A stretch of 8,715 nt of DNA. It comes from Steroidobacteraceae bacterium. GTDB taxonomy: Bacteria > Pseudomonadota > Gammaproteobacteria > Steroidobacterales > Steroidobacteraceae. Of this stretch, positions 7,543 to 8,715 are shown in pieces; the stretch's first letter is position 1; every line of letters begins with the position of its first letter. The notes below the pieces were generated by a model that was not told the origin of the DNA, searched no databases, and worked only from the letters and a program-made list of their open reading frames with translations. Location of the stretch: assembly GCA_021325695.1 (NCBI GenBank), contig JAJTCR010000035.1:1-8715 (forward strand), read 5' to 3'. Made by a program: the position numbers and the translations under genes.

Positions 7543-8309
7543 CGAAACAGGTCCTCGCCGGGCGCGCGGATCAACGATTGCCCATCATTGCACGGCGCGG
7601 CGGCGTGGACCCCGCGCACGTGGACGATGGGGGTGCCCTCGGTCGCCTCACCCATCGCGAGGCCCGCGCCCGCCGCGATCGCGTCGGCGACGGCCACCTG
7701 CGTCATCTGGAGCGGCCGGTCGTCGCGGTCGGGCGCGCCGCGCAGGTCGACCAGTGCGGGCACACCCGCGACGCCGAGGGCGACGTTGACCGTGCCGAGC
7801 CGCCACGGCCGGCCGAAGCTGTCGCTGACGATCACGCCGGCCGCGACGCCGCAGCGCGCTTCGAGCGCCGTGCGCAGCCGTCGTGCCGAGGCGTCCGGAT
7901 CCTCCGGCAGCAGCAGCACCGTCCCGTCGTCGTCCGCGGCGCCGGTGTTGGAACGGTCGATCCCGGCGTTGGCCATGACGTAGCCGCGCCGGTGCCGCGT
8001 GATCAGCACGTTGGGGGCGACGCGCACGACGTCGCTCGACTCCTGCAGCACGAGCTGGACCAGGCGGGCATCCTTGCCGCAGCGCGCGGCGAGTTCCAGC
8101 GCCTGCGCGCTCGGCACCGTCTCGGCGAGGTGTCGGAAGCGGCCCTCGGCTTTCGAGACGATCTTCTGCGCAAAGACCAGCACGTCGCCCGGCTGGAGCG
8201 ACAGGCCGGCCCGTCCGAGCGCCGTCGCGGTGAGCGCGGCGAGGTCCGCGCCGGGCAGGACCTCCGGCACGTCGGGCAGCGCACGGAATTCGAGCGCCGC
8301 TCGCGTCAT
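7539..8309 (-). CDS. cofE: CofE: coenzyme F420-0:L-glutamate ligase, short single-domain form
   Basis: CofE adds L-glutamate residues to F420-0 in a GTP- and metal-dependent reaction, building the gamma-linked tail of F420. The 256-residue protein carries the family motifs GDVLVFAQKIVSKAEGR (41-57), ANAGIDRSN (113-121), LLPEDPDASARR (133-144), VSDSFGRPWRLGTVNVALG (161-179), DLRGAPDRDDRPL (188-200) and AGLAMGEATEG. Two usual signatures are slightly altered: the N-terminal PGDDL reads PGADL, and ADEIA reads ADAIA (209-213). The length matches archaeal CofE (~250). The C-terminal FMN nitroreductase domain of mycobacterial FbiB, which reduces dehydro-F420-0, is absent. The ATG at 8309 begins 6 nt after the npdG stop without a strong ribosome site, so translation probably depends on ribosomes finishing npdG. 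The stop overlaps the cofD start (ATGA). Confidence 0.96.
   Translation of the reverse strand: MTRAALEFRALPDVPEVLPGADLAALTATALGRAGLSLQPGDVLVFAQKIVSKAEGRFRHLAETVPSAQALELAARCGKDARLVQLVLQESSDVVRVAPNVLITRHRRGYVMANAGIDRSNTGAADDDGTVLLLPEDPDASARRLRTALEARCGVAAGVIVSDSFGRPWRLGTVNVALGVAGVPALVDLRGAPDRDDRPLQMTQVAVADAIAAGAGLAMGEATEGTPIVHVRGVHAAAPCNDGQSLIRAPGEDLFR
7552..7556 (-). promoter_or_regulatory. Shine-Dalgarno site for cofD
   Basis: GAGGA, read on the minus strand, ends 9 nt before the cofD ATG at 7542 and lies inside the last codons of cofE. It supports initiation at the ATGA overlap, and so translational coupling of cofD to cofE. Confidence 0.5.
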
Positions 8310-8315
8310 CGAGTT

Positions 8316-8715
8316 TCAGCCCGGCGCGGGCGGCACGAGCGTTCCGGTGATCCGGACGCCGGCGCCGTCGACGGCGTAGGTCTTGTTCAGGAAGATCAGG
8401 ACGGACGTGAGCGCCTCGGCCGCGGTCGAGTTCACGAGCGCACCGGCGTGCAGGCCACGCAGCCCGCACTGCTCGACGAGGCCGATCACCGCCTCGCGCG
8501 CGCCCTTGTCGTCGCCGAACACCAGCACGTCGCACTCGACCGGTCGGTCGGCGGCGAGCTTGTGGGCCGCGACGTTGTGGAAGGCAGAGACGACCTTCAC
8601 GTCCGCGCCGAGCACGGCCTGCGCGATGGCCGCGGCGGAATCCTCCGGCGGCAGCTGCACGCGCATCACCCTGGGCGGCACCAGTGGCACCGTCGTGTCG
8701 ACCACGATCTTGCCG
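8316..8715 (-). CDS. npdG: NADPH-dependent F420 reductase (NpdG/Fno), C-terminal part only
   Basis: This enzyme transfers hydride between NADP(H) and F420, in bacteria mostly producing F420H2 for F420-dependent oxidoreductases. The window edge cuts the gene; 132 C-terminal residues of a usual ~210-230 are visible, beginning GKIVVDTTVPLVPP. Family hallmarks are VSAFHNVAAHKL, the CDVLVFGDDKGARE segment, LRGLHAGALVNSTAAEALTSVL, FLNKTYAVDGAG and the closing VRITGTLVPPAPG. The N-terminal Rossmann GxGxxG lies outside the window, so intactness cannot be judged. A GTG at 8705 could be mistaken for a start, but the reading frame and family similarity run straight through it. It is the first visible gene of the F420 operon, 6 nt ahead of cofE. 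Making the cofactor and its NADPH-driven reductase from one transcript would deliver the cofactor in reduced form. Confidence 0.92.
   Translation of the reverse strand, partial: GKIVVDTTVPLVPPRVMRVQLPPEDSAAAIAQAVLGADVKVVSAFHNVAAHKLAADRPVECDVLVFGDDKGAREAVIGLVEQCGLRGLHAGALVNSTAAEALTSVLIFLNKTYAVDGAGVRITGTLVPPAPG

Noticed and set aside
8703..8705. GTG at 8705 as the start of a short 129-codon gene
   Set aside because: The frame stays open to the window edge and reads GKIVVDTTV through this codon, a conserved internal stretch of NADPH:F420 reductase, so the gene is truncated by the window rather than short.

Overview
The window is dense, very GC-rich bacterial DNA with strong GC bias at third codon positions. 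It has almost no intergenic space and two converging gene blocks. Block one (+ strand, 1-3543) holds acyl-CoA metabolism genes. Block two (- strand, 8715-3641) is a compact coenzyme F420 operon. The organism is most likely an environmental or uncultured proteobacterium (beta/gamma type). This is inferred from three things: the short CofE without the FbiB nitroreductase domain that actinobacteria carry, an operon order unlike actinobacterial fbiA-fbiB, and the CaiB plus paired acyl-CoA dehydrogenase (ACAD) neighbourhood. Other F420-making phyla (Tectomicrobia, Rokubacteria, Chloroflexi) cannot be excluded.

Block one: a class III (CaiB/BaiF) CoA-transferase cut by the left edge overlaps the next start codon by an ATGA junction. 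Two consecutive ACAD genes follow. The two proteins are degenerate in complementary ways. The first keeps the catalytic Glu (E249) and the SEPGAGSD flavin/substrate segment, while the second keeps the RQQFG and QMHGGIG segments. This is the pattern expected of an alpha2beta2 heteromeric dehydrogenase such as the mycobacterial steroid side-chain FadE pairs. Together the three genes could activate and desaturate a bulky acyl-CoA whose identity is not visible here.

Block two, read from the right edge leftwards: the C-terminal 132 residues of an NADPH:F420 oxidoreductase (npdG), then cofE (gamma-glutamyl ligase), cofD (Fo transferase), and a 975-residue gene fusing CofC, CofG and CofH. The cofE/cofD and cofD/fusion junctions are both 4-nt ATGA overlaps. 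These four genes cover Fo synthesis, activation of the phospho-acid side chain, its transfer to Fo, glutamylation, and reduction of the finished cofactor by NADPH. The most notable item is the CofC-CofG-CofH fusion: one polypeptide makes both substrates of CofD (Fo and the GDP-activated side chain), and it is translationally coupled to cofD.

The blocks converge on a 97-nt gap (3544-3640) holding one possible GC-rich hairpin. No RNA genes, mobile elements, CRISPR arrays or other repeats were seen. The promoters of both blocks must lie outside the window.
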